Assembly (NCBI GenBank): GCA_035296565.1
Contig: DATHAQ010000047.1
Coordinates: 1 to 64,000 of the forward strand
Reading direction: 5' to 3'
From: JACCZR01 sp035296565
Lineage (GTDB): Bacteria; Actinomycetota; Thermoleophilia; Solirubrobacterales; Thermoleophilaceae
DNA: 64,000 nucleotides
Below the pieces are notes generated by a model. That model was not told where the DNA came from. It saw only the letters and a list, made by a program, of their open reading frames with translations, and ran no database searches. The position numbers and the translations under genes were made by a program. This document shows positions 15,568-23,835 of this stretch, piece by piece (position 1 is the stretch's first letter; each line of letters begins with the position of its first letter).

Positions 15568-16557
15568 GTGAGAGCGGTGCAGATCACCGAGCTGTCTGGG
15601 CCGGAGTCGGCGCTGACGCTGACCGATGACCTCCCGGATCCCGTGCTCTCGCACTTCATGACGCCCGACCAGGGCGTCGTGGTCGAGGTCGAGGCGGCCG
15701 GGGTCTCGTTTCCCGAGGTCCTGCAGACGCGCGGCGAGTACCAGGTCAAGCCCGAGCTCCCCTTCGTACCCGGCTCCGAGGTGGCCGGCACGGTGCGCGA
15801 GGCAAGCGACGGCGCCGGCGTCGAGCCCGGCGACCGCGTGGCCGCCTTCTGCATGCTGGGCGGATTCGCCGAGCTGGCCGCCGCCCCGCCCCACTTCACC
15901 TTCCGGCTGCCGGAGGGTCTCGACGCCGCCCAGGGCGCGGGGCTGATCCTCAACTACCACACGGCACTCTTCGCGTTGAAGCTGCGTGGTCGGCTGTCCG
16001 AGGGCGAGACGGTCCTGGTCCATGGCGGAGCGGGTGGGGTCGGCACGGCCTCCATCCAGGTGGCCAACGGGCTGGGCGCGCGGACCATTGCGGTGGTCTC
16101 CAGCGACGAGAAGGAGCAGGTGGCCCGCCAGGCCGGGGGGGACGAGGTGGTGCGCAGCGACGGCGCATGGAAGGACGAGGTCAAGGAGCTCTCCGGCGGC
16201 GGCGGCGTGGACGTGGTGCTCGACCCCGTCGGCGGTGACCGCTTCACCGACAGCCTGCGCTCGCTGGGCGAGGGCGGGCGCCTGGTGGTGGTGGGCTTCA
16301 CCGGCGGGTCGATCCCCGAGGTCAAGGTCAACCGGCTGCTGCTCAACAACGTCGACGTGGTCGGCGCCGGGTGGGGGGCCTACGTCATGGGCAAGCCGCA
16401 GGTGACCCGCGATCTGGGCGCCGAGCTTGACCAACTCTCGCGCGAGGGCCACATTCGGCCTATCGTCGGCGCACGCTTTGCACTGGAGGACGCCTCGCAG
16501 GCGCTGCAGCTGATCGACGGCCGCGGTGCTACCGGCAAAGTCGTCCTGGAGCCTTAG
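15568..16557 (+). CDS. NADPH:quinone reductase-like zinc-independent alcohol dehydrogenase
   Basis: 329 aa medium-chain reductase. The N-terminal GroES-like part has VEVEAAGVSFPEVLQTRGEYQ and PFVPGSEVAGTV; the Rossmann part has VLVHGGAGGVGTASIQVA. Structural zinc cysteines are absent, which fits quinone oxidoreductases (QOR). It likely reduces quinones or enones with NADPH. GTG start 7 nt after the DUF480 gene, so probably cotranscribed. Confidence 0.9.
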   Translation: MRAVQITELSGPESALTLTDDLPDPVLSHFMTPDQGVVVEVEAAGVSFPEVLQTRGEYQVKPELPFVPGSEVAGTVREASDGAGVEPGDRVAAFCMLGGFAELAAAPPHFTFRLPEGLDAAQGAGLILNYHTALFALKLRGRLSEGETVLVHGGAGGVGTASIQVANGLGARTIAVVSSDEKEQVARQAGGDEVVRSDGAWKDEVKELSGGGGVDVVLDPVGGDRFTDSLRSLGEGGRLVVVGFTGGSIPEVKVNRLLLNNVDVVGAGWGAYVMGKPQVTRDLGAELDQLSREGHIRPIVGARFALEDASQALQLIDGRGATGKVVLEP

Positions 16558-16569
16558 AGGGGGGACCCC

Positions 16570-16983
16570 ATGAAGAAGATCGTTCTGTCTGCCGTCGTCG
16601 GCGGCCTTGCCGTGGTCGCGCTCTCGCCGCTGGCCGAGAGCGCCCGTCGGGGGCCGACCGTCAAGACCATCGACCGGCTGGGTGCGGAGGTCACGGTCGC
16701 CCCCAGCCAGGTGGAGCTCGCCAAGGCGGGTTGCCCGCGCGGCTACGCGCCCGTGGCCGGACAGGAGCTCCTGGGGGCGACCGAGCTCGTCTACTCGATC
16801 CGAACCATCTCCAAGCGCGGCTGGGAGATCGCCGTGGGCAACTCCACCAACTCGCCGCAGGACTTCAGCGCTGGCGTGATGTGCCAGAAGGGCGGCAGCG
16901 GCGTCCGGGTGCGCTCGGCAAGCACCTCGAAGCGGCGTCAGATGATCGCCGCGGCACAGGAGCGACTACGCGCTGAAGACTGA
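16570..16983 (+). CDS. Small secreted protein of unknown function
   Basis: 137 aa. ATG preceded by a strong GAGGGGGGA ribosome site. A signal peptide (MKKIVLSAVVGGLAVVALSP, cut probably after ESA) is followed by ~110 mature residues with two Cys (in KAGCPRGYAP and GVMCQKGG) that could form a disulfide, and a basic tail. The mature part looks like a small beta-rich domain. I do not recognise the family. It ends the QOR operon. Confidence 0.75.
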   Translation: MKKIVLSAVVGGLAVVALSPLAESARRGPTVKTIDRLGAEVTVAPSQVELAKAGCPRGYAPVAGQELLGATELVYSIRTISKRGWEIAVGNSTNSPQDFSAGVMCQKGGSGVRVRSASTSKRRQMIAAAQERLRAED

Positions 16984-17251
16984 GTGGAGGCGGCCGGCTC
17001 TGCCCCGGCGTCCGCGGAACTGCACCCCGATGCTTGCTACGAGCGTTCCCGTCGGAGTCTGATCTCGGCGCTCCGGCTCGGTCGATCCGCGGGACACGTT
17101 GCCGGCGCCATACCCTCCTGTAGGTGTCCCCCCGGACCGAGGGTCCTGTCCGGAGGTGAGCCCGCTGATTGAAGCCGCTGACCGGGCCGCGGGCTGTCCC
17201 GGCGCGACTCCCTCACACGCTGTTAAGCGGCGAGGGCGAACTCATGATCGG

Positions 17252-17284
17252 AGTCCGCACTTGGTTTGTTTCCGGGACTTTTTT
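17252..17284 (+). terminator. Rho-independent terminator-like hairpin with T6
   Basis: AGTCCG (17252-17257) can pair with CGGGACT (17273-17279, one bulge), followed by TTTTTT (17279-17284). It lies ~270 nt after the secreted-protein stop, so it may end that operon or a separate small RNA. Confidence 0.5.
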
Positions 17285-17368
17285 ACGAGGCCAACCCGGA
17301 GTCCTCGGCTCGCTACATCGGGACGACGATTCCACGTCGAATCTGGATCGCCCCCTTATCTGACCCTA

Positions 17369-17386
17369 AGTCTAGCTTCCTAGACT
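17369..17386. promoter_or_regulatory. Inverted repeat containing the -10 box of the site-2 protease gene
   Basis: AGTCTAG (17369-17375), CTTC, CTAGACT (17380-17386): perfect 7-bp arms. The right arm includes TAGACT (17381-17386), which stands 8 nt before the GTG at 17395. A repressor bound here would block the promoter. Confidence 0.55.
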
Positions 17387-17394
17387 CACTTGAT

Positions 17395-18231
17395 GTGAGT
17401 ATCGAGCCCGGAACCTACCCCGCTCCACCGGGCGCGCTCCAGCCGGCGCCCGGGCCCGATCCCAAGGAACGCCGGCGCCGCTTCCTGGGCCCGGTCGGGG
17501 CGGCCCTGCTGTTCCTGGTCGCCAAGGGCAAGACGGTGCTCTTGCTGCTGCCCAAGCTCAAGCTGCTCACCACCTCGGCGTCGATGCTGGTGTCGATCGG
17601 GGCCTACGCGCTGATCTGGGGCTGGCGCTTTGCCGTCGGGTTCGTGCTGCTGCTGTTAGTGCACGAGCTCGGCCACGTCCTGCAGCTGCGCCGCGAGGGC
17701 ATCAAGGCCAGCGCCCCCCTGTTCATCCCCTTCCTCGGAGCCGTCGTGGGTATGAAGGCGCTGCCCAAGGACGCCGCGGCCGAGGCGCGCGTGGGCCTCG
17801 CGGGACCGGTGCTGGGCACCCTCGGCTGCCTGGTCCCGGTTGGCTTGTGGCTGGCCACGGGCAACGATCTCTTCCAGGCTCTGGCCTTCACCGGCTTCTT
17901 CCTCAACCTGTTCAACCTGCTGCCCGTCCCCCCGCTCGACGGGGGCCGCGCCGTGGCCGCGCTGTCCACCTGGATGTGGCTGGTCGGCTTCGCCGGGCTG
18001 GTGGCGCTGGCCTTCGTGTTCCCCAACCCGATCCTGATCGTGATCCTGCTGATCGGGGGCTTCGAGACCTACCGGCGCTTCAAGCAGCGCAAGAGCCCGG
18101 AGGCCCGGGAGTACCACCGGGTCAAGCCGCGCACCCGCGCGGCCATCGCTGCGGTCTACTTGGGACTGGCCGTGCTGCTGGTGGCGGGCATGGACGCCAC
18201 CTTCCTCGAGCGCAGCCTCTCCGAGGTCTGA
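17395..18231 (+). CDS. Site-2 protease family zinc metalloprotease
   Basis: 278 aa, about six membrane spans after a Pro-rich cytoplasmic N-terminus. The zinc motif HELGH is at residues 90-94 (His90, Glu91, His94) and the distal Asp is in LLPVPPLDGGRA (about Asp182). Such intramembrane proteases cut anti-sigma factors or other single-span proteins. Start GTG 17395 is set by the TAGACT box; a longer frame from 17266 would cross the promoter. Its last 76 nt overlap antisense with the P450 gene. Confidence 0.88.
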   Translation: MSIEPGTYPAPPGALQPAPGPDPKERRRRFLGPVGAALLFLVAKGKTVLLLLPKLKLLTTSASMLVSIGAYALIWGWRFAVGFVLLLLVHELGHVLQLRREGIKASAPLFIPFLGAVVGMKALPKDAAAEARVGLAGPVLGTLGCLVPVGLWLATGNDLFQALAFTGFFLNLFNLLPVPPLDGGRAVAALSTWMWLVGFAGLVALAFVFPNPILIVILLIGGFETYRRFKQRKSPEAREYHRVKPRTRAAIAAVYLGLAVLLVAGMDATFLERSLSEV

Positions 18232-19580
18232 CGCACCCTCACACCGTTGCGCGGCACGAACGTGATGCCGCGCCGGACCCCCGTGTCGGGCCGCCCGACG
18301 GGCTCTAGCGAGGTCCGCTCCAGCACCCGGCTCACCACGGTCTTCATCTCGAACAGGGCGAAGCTGGCGCCCAGGCAGCGGCGGGTGCCGCCGCCGAAGG
18401 GGATCCAGCTGAAGCCGTCGGGGCTCTCGTCGCCCAGGAAGCGCTCGGGGCGAAAGCTCTCCGGGCTCGGATAGCGGTCCGCGCGCCGGTGCACCCCGGC
18501 GATCGAGGGGTTGATCTCAATGCCCGGCGGGACGGTCCAGCGGCCGAGCTCGAACGGCCGGCCGCGCACCTTGCGGCCGATGCCGGAGATCACCGGCCGG
18601 GCGCGCAACGCCTCCTTGACCACCGCGTCCAGGTACTCGCCTTCCCCGTCCTCCTCCAGCCGTCTGCGCACCTCGGGGTGGCGCAGCACAAGCTCGAAGG
18701 TCCACGCCAGGCCGGTGGCCGTGGTCTCGTGGCCGGCGACGAGCAGGGTGACGAGCTCGTCGCGCAGCTCGGCGTCGCTCATCGGCCGCCCCTCCTCGTC
18801 GCGGGCACCGAGGAGCATGGAGAGGATGTCCTCGCGCTCGTCGAGGTCGGGGGCCTCACGCCGGCGCGCGATCTCGGCGTAGATCGCCTCGTCCACCAGC
18901 GCACGCCGCTCGGCCAGTCGGCGCTGTGCCCGGCTCATTCCGCGCCGCCCGCCGGACAGCGCCATGACCAGGATCCCGAGGCGGTGGGCAACCGGCTGGA
19001 GCATGTCGCGCAGCAGACCGGCCAGGTCCTCGCGGCGATCCGCCTCCTCGACCCCGAAGACCGCCCGCATGATCACCTCGAGCGTCAGCGCCTGCATCGA
19101 GGGCAGCAGCTCGAACGGCTCGCCGGCAGGCCAGCGGTCGATCACACGATCGGTGGCCTCCTCGATGACTCCCTCGTAGGCACGCATCCGCTGCCCGTGG
19201 AAGGGCGGGAGCATCAGCTTGCGCTGGCGCAGGTGTTCGTCACCGTCGGCCAGCAGCACCGAGTTCTCGCCCAGGATCGGCCCCAGGACCGCGTTCGCCT
19301 CGCCGGCCCGCAGCTGGTCGGGCGGGCCGCGGAACAGCAGCTTGATGAGCTCCGGCTCGAAGACGATCACGAACCGGGGGTCGAACAGCGTGGAGAAGGT
19401 GACGGCGTCGTCGCCGTAGCGGCGCCTGCAGGCCGAGACCCAGCGCACGGGGTCGATCAGGAAGGCGGCGGTCTGCACCACGCGCGGCAGCTTCGGGCCG
19501 GGCGGGAGCAGGGTCTCCTCGCGCCGGAGCTCAGGCCGGGCGTTGGCCGGCCGATCTCCGCCGCGCGGTCCCTTGCTCAA
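18156..19580 (-). CDS. Cytochrome P450
   Basis: 474 aa soluble P450. I-helix LLVAGHETTATG, ExxR in VKEALRARP, and the heme-binding FGGGTRRCLGASFA with its Cys thiolate are all intact. It oxygenates an unknown lipid or secondary metabolite and needs ferredoxin or a reductase partner, not seen nearby. TTG start overlapping the smpB stop (TTGA). The last ~25 residues (from about VRQTSERLRS) lie antisense to the site-2 protease gene and look like an acquired extension. Confidence 0.92.
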   Translation of the reverse strand: MSKGPRGGDRPANARPELRREETLLPPGPKLPRVVQTAAFLIDPVRWVSACRRRYGDDAVTFSTLFDPRFVIVFEPELIKLLFRGPPDQLRAGEANAVLGPILGENSVLLADGDEHLRQRKLMLPPFHGQRMRAYEGVIEEATDRVIDRWPAGEPFELLPSMQALTLEVIMRAVFGVEEADRREDLAGLLRDMLQPVAHRLGILVMALSGGRRGMSRAQRRLAERRALVDEAIYAEIARRREAPDLDEREDILSMLLGARDEEGRPMSDAELRDELVTLLVAGHETTATGLAWTFELVLRHPEVRRRLEEDGEGEYLDAVVKEALRARPVISGIGRKVRGRPFELGRWTVPPGIEINPSIAGVHRRADRYPSPESFRPERFLGDESPDGFSWIPFGGGTRRCLGASFALFEMKTVVSRVLERTSLEPVGRPDTGVRRGITFVPRNGVRVRQTSERLRSRKVASMPATSSTASPK

Positions 19581-20059
19581 CGGCCGCGCTCCGCCAGGGC
19601 CCGGTCGATCTCGCGGCGCTGGTCGCGCGCCTTGAGGTCGCGCCGCTTGTCGCGCATGTCCTTGCCCTGCGCGAGCGCGATCTCCACCTTGGCCCTCGGG
19701 CCCTTGAAGTAGAGCCGCGTGGGCACGAGGGTCAGGCCGCGCTCCGCGGTCTTGCCGATCAACCGCTCGATCTCCCGGCGGTGCAGGAGCAGCTTGCGCG
19801 GGCGCTCGGGGTCGTGGTTGTTGCGCGAGGCCGGCTTGTAGGGAGCGATGTACATCCGCTGCAGCCAGACCTCTCCGTCGCGCACCTCGGCGTAGGAGTC
19901 CTTCAGCTGCACGCCGCCGTCGCGCAACGACTTCACCTCCGAGCCCTGCAGCTCGATGCCCGCCTCCGTGCGCTCGAGCAGGTTGTAGCGGTAGCCCGCC
20001 TGGCGGTTGGTTGCGACGTCCCCCGGAGCGGCCTTGCGCTTTCCGCCCTTCTTGGCCAA
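19577..20059 (-). CDS. smpB: SsrA-binding protein SmpB
   Basis: 160 aa. GYRYNLLERTEAGIELQGSEVKSLR and YIAPYKPASRNNHDPERPRKLLLH are the SmpB core, and the basic C-terminal tail (DKRRDLKARDQRREIDRAL) is the part that enters the ribosomal A site in trans-translation. The start is TTG (20057-20059), three bases after the preceding stop; no better ATG/GTG exists before the conserved region. The tmRNA gene (ssrA) is not adjacent. Confidence 0.95.
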   Translation of the reverse strand: MAKKGGKRKAAPGDVATNRQAGYRYNLLERTEAGIELQGSEVKSLRDGGVQLKDSYAEVRDGEVWLQRMYIAPYKPASRNNHDPERPRKLLLHRREIERLIGKTAERGLTLVPTRLYFKGPRAKVEIALAQGKDMRDKRRDLKARDQRREIDRALAERGR

Positions 20060-20062
20060 GGC

Positions 20063-20899
20063 CTACCGCGCGTAGTGGAATTGCCGCAGCTTGCGCTGCA
20101 GCGAGCGCAGGTAGGCGCGGCCGTAGGGGCCGCTCGCGCCCTCGCGGGGGCGGTTGACCTTGCCCTGGCGCACCACCCGGCGCAGGATCCGCCAGCCGCG
20201 CGCGGCGGTGCGGCGGCTCAGCAGATAGTTGTCGGCCTGGTAGGCGGCGAGTGCTCCGCGCACGTCGCCCTTTGCGCTGCGGATGGCCCGGTAGGCGCGC
20301 AGGTGCGAGTCGCGGTCGCGCCGGACGGTGTTGCGGAACTTACGGGTGACCGTCTTGAGCCGGCCGCCGCGGTAGTTCCAGATCTGAATCGGGAAGCGGG
20401 TCTCGGCGAACGACGTGTAGAGGAAGGCGAAGCGCTTGTCGCCCGAGCGGAACTCGGGGCGGTCGCGGCGGTCGATGTTGGTGAGCACGTAGCCGGGGTC
20501 GCCCCAGTTGCGGCCGATGCGGTTATAGCTCGTGCCGTTGAAGTCGTAGATGAAGGTGACCAGGCAGCAGTGCGCGCCGCCCGTGAAGAGGTCGACCAGG
20601 ATCTCCGGCTCGGCGTCGGAGTCGAGGTTCGCGAAGTACACCGAGTTTGCGCCGGGTCGGCCCGGGCCGAAGGGCCGGTTGCCCGCCAGCGTGATGCGCT
20701 GGTCGAGCACGACGTTGCTCTTGCCGCTGCCGCGCGCGATTCGGAAGCGCATCTCCCGGCAGCTGTAGGTGCCATCGGGGCAGTGGTAGCTGAGCGTGGC
20801 CTTGACGTCGCCGGAGCGGACCACCTCGTTGGCGGCGGAGGCCGAGGCGGGCACGGCGAGCAGGGTCAGCAGGGCCAGGAGTGGGATGAGCTTCCTCAT
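20063..20899 (-). CDS. Secreted protein of unknown function (rnr-smpB gap)
   Basis: 278 aa with a clear signal peptide (LIPLLALLTLLAVPASASA). The mature part has FANLDSDAEPEILVDLFTGGAHCC, a pattern like calcium-binding FG-GAP/VCBS loops, then FIYDFNGTSYNRIG and a long basic C-terminal half (about 170-278) rich in Arg. No enzyme family recognised. Its ATG overlaps the rnr stop (ATGA) and smpB starts 3 nt after its stop, so it is embedded in a housekeeping operon. Confidence 0.75.
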   Translation of the reverse strand: MRKLIPLLALLTLLAVPASASAANEVVRSGDVKATLSYHCPDGTYSCREMRFRIARGSGKSNVVLDQRITLAGNRPFGPGRPGANSVYFANLDSDAEPEILVDLFTGGAHCCLVTFIYDFNGTSYNRIGRNWGDPGYVLTNIDRRDRPEFRSGDKRFAFLYTSFAETRFPIQIWNYRGGRLKTVTRKFRNTVRRDRDSHLRAYRAIRSAKGDVRGALAAYQADNYLLSRRTAARGWRILRRVVRQGKVNRPREGASGPYGRAYLRSLQRKLRQFHYAR

Positions 20900-22581
20900 G
20901 AGGACGTCAAATCTACGCGCCCGCGCGGCGGTTCGACGCGGTCGACCTCGACAGCGACCGAATCGCCCAGGCGTAACCGCCCTCCGCCCTCGGCCTCCAG
21001 CCCCGTTCCCAGCTCGTTGAGCTCCCACCAGCCGCGCAGCCGGCGAACCGGCAGAAAGCCCTCAAAGCCCTCCTCGCCGAAGCGCACGAAGGCGCCCCTG
21101 GCGATCAGGCCGACCACCTCGCCCTCGAACCGCGCCCCCGGCTCCTGCTCCGACAGGACGCGCTCCAACAGGAAGGCGCGGCACACGTCGTCGGCGTCGC
21201 GCTCGATGATCATCGCCTCGCGCTCGCGGGCCGAGCTCTCGATCCCCTCCTCCTCCAGCTCGTGGGCGCGCGGGCCCGCGTCGTCGAGCCCGAGCTCGGC
21301 GAGCAGGGCGCGGTGCACCGCGACGTCGGGAAAGCGCCGGATCGGGGAGGTGAAGTGGCAGTAGCGCGGGCTGGCCAGCCCGGCGTGGCCGAGGTTGCGC
21401 GGCGTGTAGTAGGCCTGCTTGAGCGAGCGCAGCACCAGCGAGCCGAAGGCAGCGCGGCCGCGGCCTGTGCGTTTCACCTGGTCGGCGACCAGGTGCGAGG
21501 CCTCGGCCGCCAGGTCCGCGGCCTGCTGGGGACTCATGCGCTCGGGCACCGGCGGCGTCGGCACGTCCAGCGAGGCCAGCTGCTCGACCATGGACTCCAC
21601 CGACTGCGGGTCGGGGCGCTCGTGCACCCGGTACAGGGTGGGCGTGCGGGAGTCGGCCAGGTGGCCGGCCACGCGCTCGTTGGCCAGCACCATCAGCTCC
21701 TCGATCAGGCGGTGGGACTCGGTCTGCGGCTCGTGGCGCACGCCGGTCACGTGACCCTGTCCGTCGAAGTCGAACACCGGCTCGGAGGAGTTCACGGCCA
21801 GCGAGCAGCGCGCGTTCCTCCTGGCCCGCAACGCGGCCGAGACCTCGCGCGCAGCCGCCAGCGGCTCGCCCCAGGGCTCCTCCGCGCGCTCGCTGCCGGC
21901 GAAGATCGCGTCGACCTGCGGGTAGGTGAGCCGCGCGTCACTGCGGATGAGCGTGCGGAGGAAGCGCTGGGACAGCACGTCGGTGCCCCGCATCTCGAGC
22001 TCGACGGTGAACGCGAGGCGGTCCTCGCCGGCACGCAGCGAGCAGGAGCGGTTGGAGAGCGCTTCGGGCAGCATCGGCTCGACCGCGCCGGGGACGTAGA
22101 CGCTGGTGCCCCGGCGCATGGCCTCGGTGTCGACGGCCGTGCCCGGACGCACGTAGGCGGTGACATCGGCGATGTGCACCCAGAGGCGGACCCGGTCGTC
22201 CTCGCGCCGCGCCGAGATCGCGTCGTCGAAGTCGCGCGCGTCCGGGGGGTCGATCGTGAAGGTGGGCAGATCGCGGAGGTCCACCCGCCCCTCGCCCTCC
22301 TGCGGCGGGTCGCCGGCCTCCGCGTCGGCCCGGCGCGGGAAGGCGCGCCGCAGGCCGCGGTCGAGCATCAGCCCCTCGAGGACGTCGCGGGCTACGTCCG
22401 GGCGGCCGAGCGTGCGGGTCACGCGCGCCCCGCGCTTGCCGGAGCCCACGAGCACCAGGTCGCCCTCGCCGGCGCGGTGGCCGTCCAGGCGCACAGGCGT
22501 GCCACGCTCGAACACGGGCTCCGCCACCTGAAAGCGCCCCCGGCGGCCGACGGTGGCCACCAGCGGCTGAAACGGCTTCAC
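20896..22581 (-). CDS. rnr: RNase II/RNase R family 3'-5' exoribonuclease
   Basis: 561 aa, shorter than E. coli RNase R (~813) because the N-terminal helix-turn-helix and most cold-shock domains are reduced. The RNB catalytic domain begins at about 105 with TFTIDPPDARDFDDAI (the Asp cluster binding Mg2+), continues with VWVHIADVTAYV-like sequence, and includes HFTSPIRRFPDVAVHR. A C-terminal S1 domain follows (FEGEVVGLIARGAFVRF). It degrades RNA, and in the RNase R role works with SmpB/tmRNA in clearing stalled messages; smpB is two genes downstream. GTG start. Confidence 0.92.
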   Translation of the reverse strand: MKPFQPLVATVGRRGRFQVAEPVFERGTPVRLDGHRAGEGDLVLVGSGKRGARVTRTLGRPDVARDVLEGLMLDRGLRRAFPRRADAEAGDPPQEGEGRVDLRDLPTFTIDPPDARDFDDAISARREDDRVRLWVHIADVTAYVRPGTAVDTEAMRRGTSVYVPGAVEPMLPEALSNRSCSLRAGEDRLAFTVELEMRGTDVLSQRFLRTLIRSDARLTYPQVDAIFAGSERAEEPWGEPLAAAREVSAALRARRNARCSLAVNSSEPVFDFDGQGHVTGVRHEPQTESHRLIEELMVLANERVAGHLADSRTPTLYRVHERPDPQSVESMVEQLASLDVPTPPVPERMSPQQAADLAAEASHLVADQVKRTGRGRAAFGSLVLRSLKQAYYTPRNLGHAGLASPRYCHFTSPIRRFPDVAVHRALLAELGLDDAGPRAHELEEEGIESSAREREAMIIERDADDVCRAFLLERVLSEQEPGARFEGEVVGLIARGAFVRFGEEGFEGFLPVRRLRGWWELNELGTGLEAEGGGRLRLGDSVAVEVDRVEPPRGRVDLTSS

Positions 22582-22594
22582 CTATCCAGCGGGG

Positions 22595-22613
22595 GAGCGC
22601 AGGCCGGGCGCTC
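22595..22613. terminator. Short GC hairpin between ctpA and rnr
   Basis: GAGCGC (22595-22600) and GCGCTC (22608-22613) around a 7-nt loop in the 52-nt gap. It may attenuate read-through from ctpA, but lacks a T run. Confidence 0.35.
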
Positions 22614-22633
22614 GCCGGCCGAGCACCGCTCGC

Positions 22634-23812
22634 TCATTTGCCTAACCGGTTCAGCAGCTCGTCGAGCGCGGTGGGCAGCGCCTCGTCACGGCGGGTACGC
22701 GGGTTGTCGCGCGCCTCGACCTGCGGGCGAAGGCCCTTGCGCAGCGGGATGGTCTTGCCGCTGGGCAGGTAGTAGTTGGCCACGGTCAGGTCCAGCACGC
22801 CGCCGTTGGACAGCGGCTCGACCTCCTGCACGAGGCCCTTGCCGAAGGTGCGCTGGCCGACCAGCGAGGCCCGGCCGCGGTCGCGCAGCGCGCCGGCGGT
22901 GATCTCCGAGGCGCTGGCGCTGCCACCGTCGACGAGCACCACCACGGCGTCGTCGGGCGCGGCGGCGTCGCCCTCGGCGTTCTCGGTCCGGTTCGCCCGG
23001 CTGCGCCCGCGCACCGAGACGATCTTGCCGCTCTCGATGAACTGGCTCGAGACCAGCACGGCCTCGCGGAGCAGCCCGCCGCCGTTGCCGCGCAGGTCGA
23101 GCATGAAGCCCTGGGCGCCGCGTTTGCGCAACCGCTCCAGCGCCGCCCGCAGCTCTCCGTGGGCACCGGTGGAGAAGCTCGCGAGCTTTACCACGCCGAC
23201 CTTCTTGCCCTTGCGCTCGACCAGCCGGGTCTCGACCAGCGGCACGTCGATCTTGGCGCGCTTGACCTTCACGGTGCGAGGCTCGCCGCGGCCGGCGCTG
23301 ACCTCGAGCCTGACGCTCGTACCCGCCGGTCCCTTGATGCGGCCAGTCGCGACGCGGCTGTCGACTCCGGCCAGGGAGCGGCCGTTCACGGCCGTGATCA
23401 GGTCGCCCTTGGCGATGCCCGCCCGGCGTGCGGGGGAATTGGGAAAGCTGTTGAGCACGCGCAGGCCGCGGCGGTCTTCGTCCACGGTCATCCCCACCCC
23501 CTCGAACTCGCCGTCGACGGCCTGGGCGAACTGCTGGGCCTCGTTGGGCGGGAGGTACTGCGAGAACGGGTCGTCGAGCGCCTCGACTGTGCCCTTCAGC
23601 GTCCGCTCGCGCAGCTTCTCCGCGTCGACCGGCTTGTAAAAGTCCTCCTGGATGCGGTCGGTGATCTCGGCCTGCAGCGCGCGATCGTCCTCGACGAAGA
23701 GGTCCTGCGCGAAGGTGGGCAGTTTGTCCGGGTGCCCACCGAGATAGAGCCCACCGGCCAGAGCCGCGAGCCCGCAGGCCAGGGCGATCGTGACCGTGCG
23801 CAGGTAATGCAC
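22634..23812 (-). CDS. ctpA: C-terminal processing peptidase (S41 family, CtpA-like)
   Basis: 392 aa. N-terminal signal/anchor (TVTIALACGLAALAGGLYLG), a PDZ domain at about 100-185 (GVGMTVDEDRRGLRVL, AGIAKGDLITAVNG), and the protease core with DLRGNGGGLL (240-249), the Ser region DGGSASASEI (295-304) and the general-base Lys325 in RTFGKGL. It trims envelope proteins at the C-terminus, outside the membrane. GTG start at 23812 with TAGCCT 7 nt upstream. It follows ftsX in the same direction, as in many bacteria. Confidence 0.93.
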   Translation of the reverse strand: MHYLRTVTIALACGLAALAGGLYLGGHPDKLPTFAQDLFVEDDRALQAEITDRIQEDFYKPVDAEKLRERTLKGTVEALDDPFSQYLPPNEAQQFAQAVDGEFEGVGMTVDEDRRGLRVLNSFPNSPARRAGIAKGDLITAVNGRSLAGVDSRVATGRIKGPAGTSVRLEVSAGRGEPRTVKVKRAKIDVPLVETRLVERKGKKVGVVKLASFSTGAHGELRAALERLRKRGAQGFMLDLRGNGGGLLREAVLVSSQFIESGKIVSVRGRSRANRTENAEGDAAAPDDAVVVLVDGGSASASEITAGALRDRGRASLVGQRTFGKGLVQEVEPLSNGGVLDLTVANYYLPSGKTIPLRKGLRPQVEARDNPRTRRDEALPTALDELLNRLGK

Positions 23813-23819
23813 GCGTCCG

Positions 23820-23825
23820 AGGCTA
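23820..23825 (-). promoter_or_regulatory. -10 box TAGCCT, 7 nt before the ctpA GTG
   Basis: On the minus strand TAGCCT, CGGACGC, GTG. It lies in the 23-nt gap after ftsX and would give ctpA its own leaderless transcript. Confidence 0.5.
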
Positions 23826-23835
23826 GAAGCGCGAG

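Larger units (their letters stand above)
16984..17394. other. 411-bp intergenic region; possible non-coding RNA or leader
   Basis: No convincing gene. It contains several GC-rich stem candidates (for example CCGGAC...GTCCGG near 17130-17155) and a terminator-like hairpin at 17252-17284. No known riboswitch, RNase P, tmRNA or 4.5S RNA signature was recognised. The last part is the promoter of the site-2 protease gene. Confidence 0.4.

Noticed and set aside
17130..17260. Possible riboswitch (c-di-AMP, cobalamin or SAM type) by stem-like GC blocks
   Set aside because: None of the conserved core sequences of those families could be found; kept only as an unspecific RNA candidate.
17099..17383. 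A ~94-codon open frame in the 16984-17394 gap
   Set aside because: No ribosome site, no recognisable protein pattern, crosses a terminator-like hairpin and the promoter of the next gene.
19500..20100. tmRNA (ssrA) next to smpB
   Set aside because: All bases around smpB are taken by P450 and a secreted-protein gene; no tRNA-Ala-like ends or tag-peptide frame seen.
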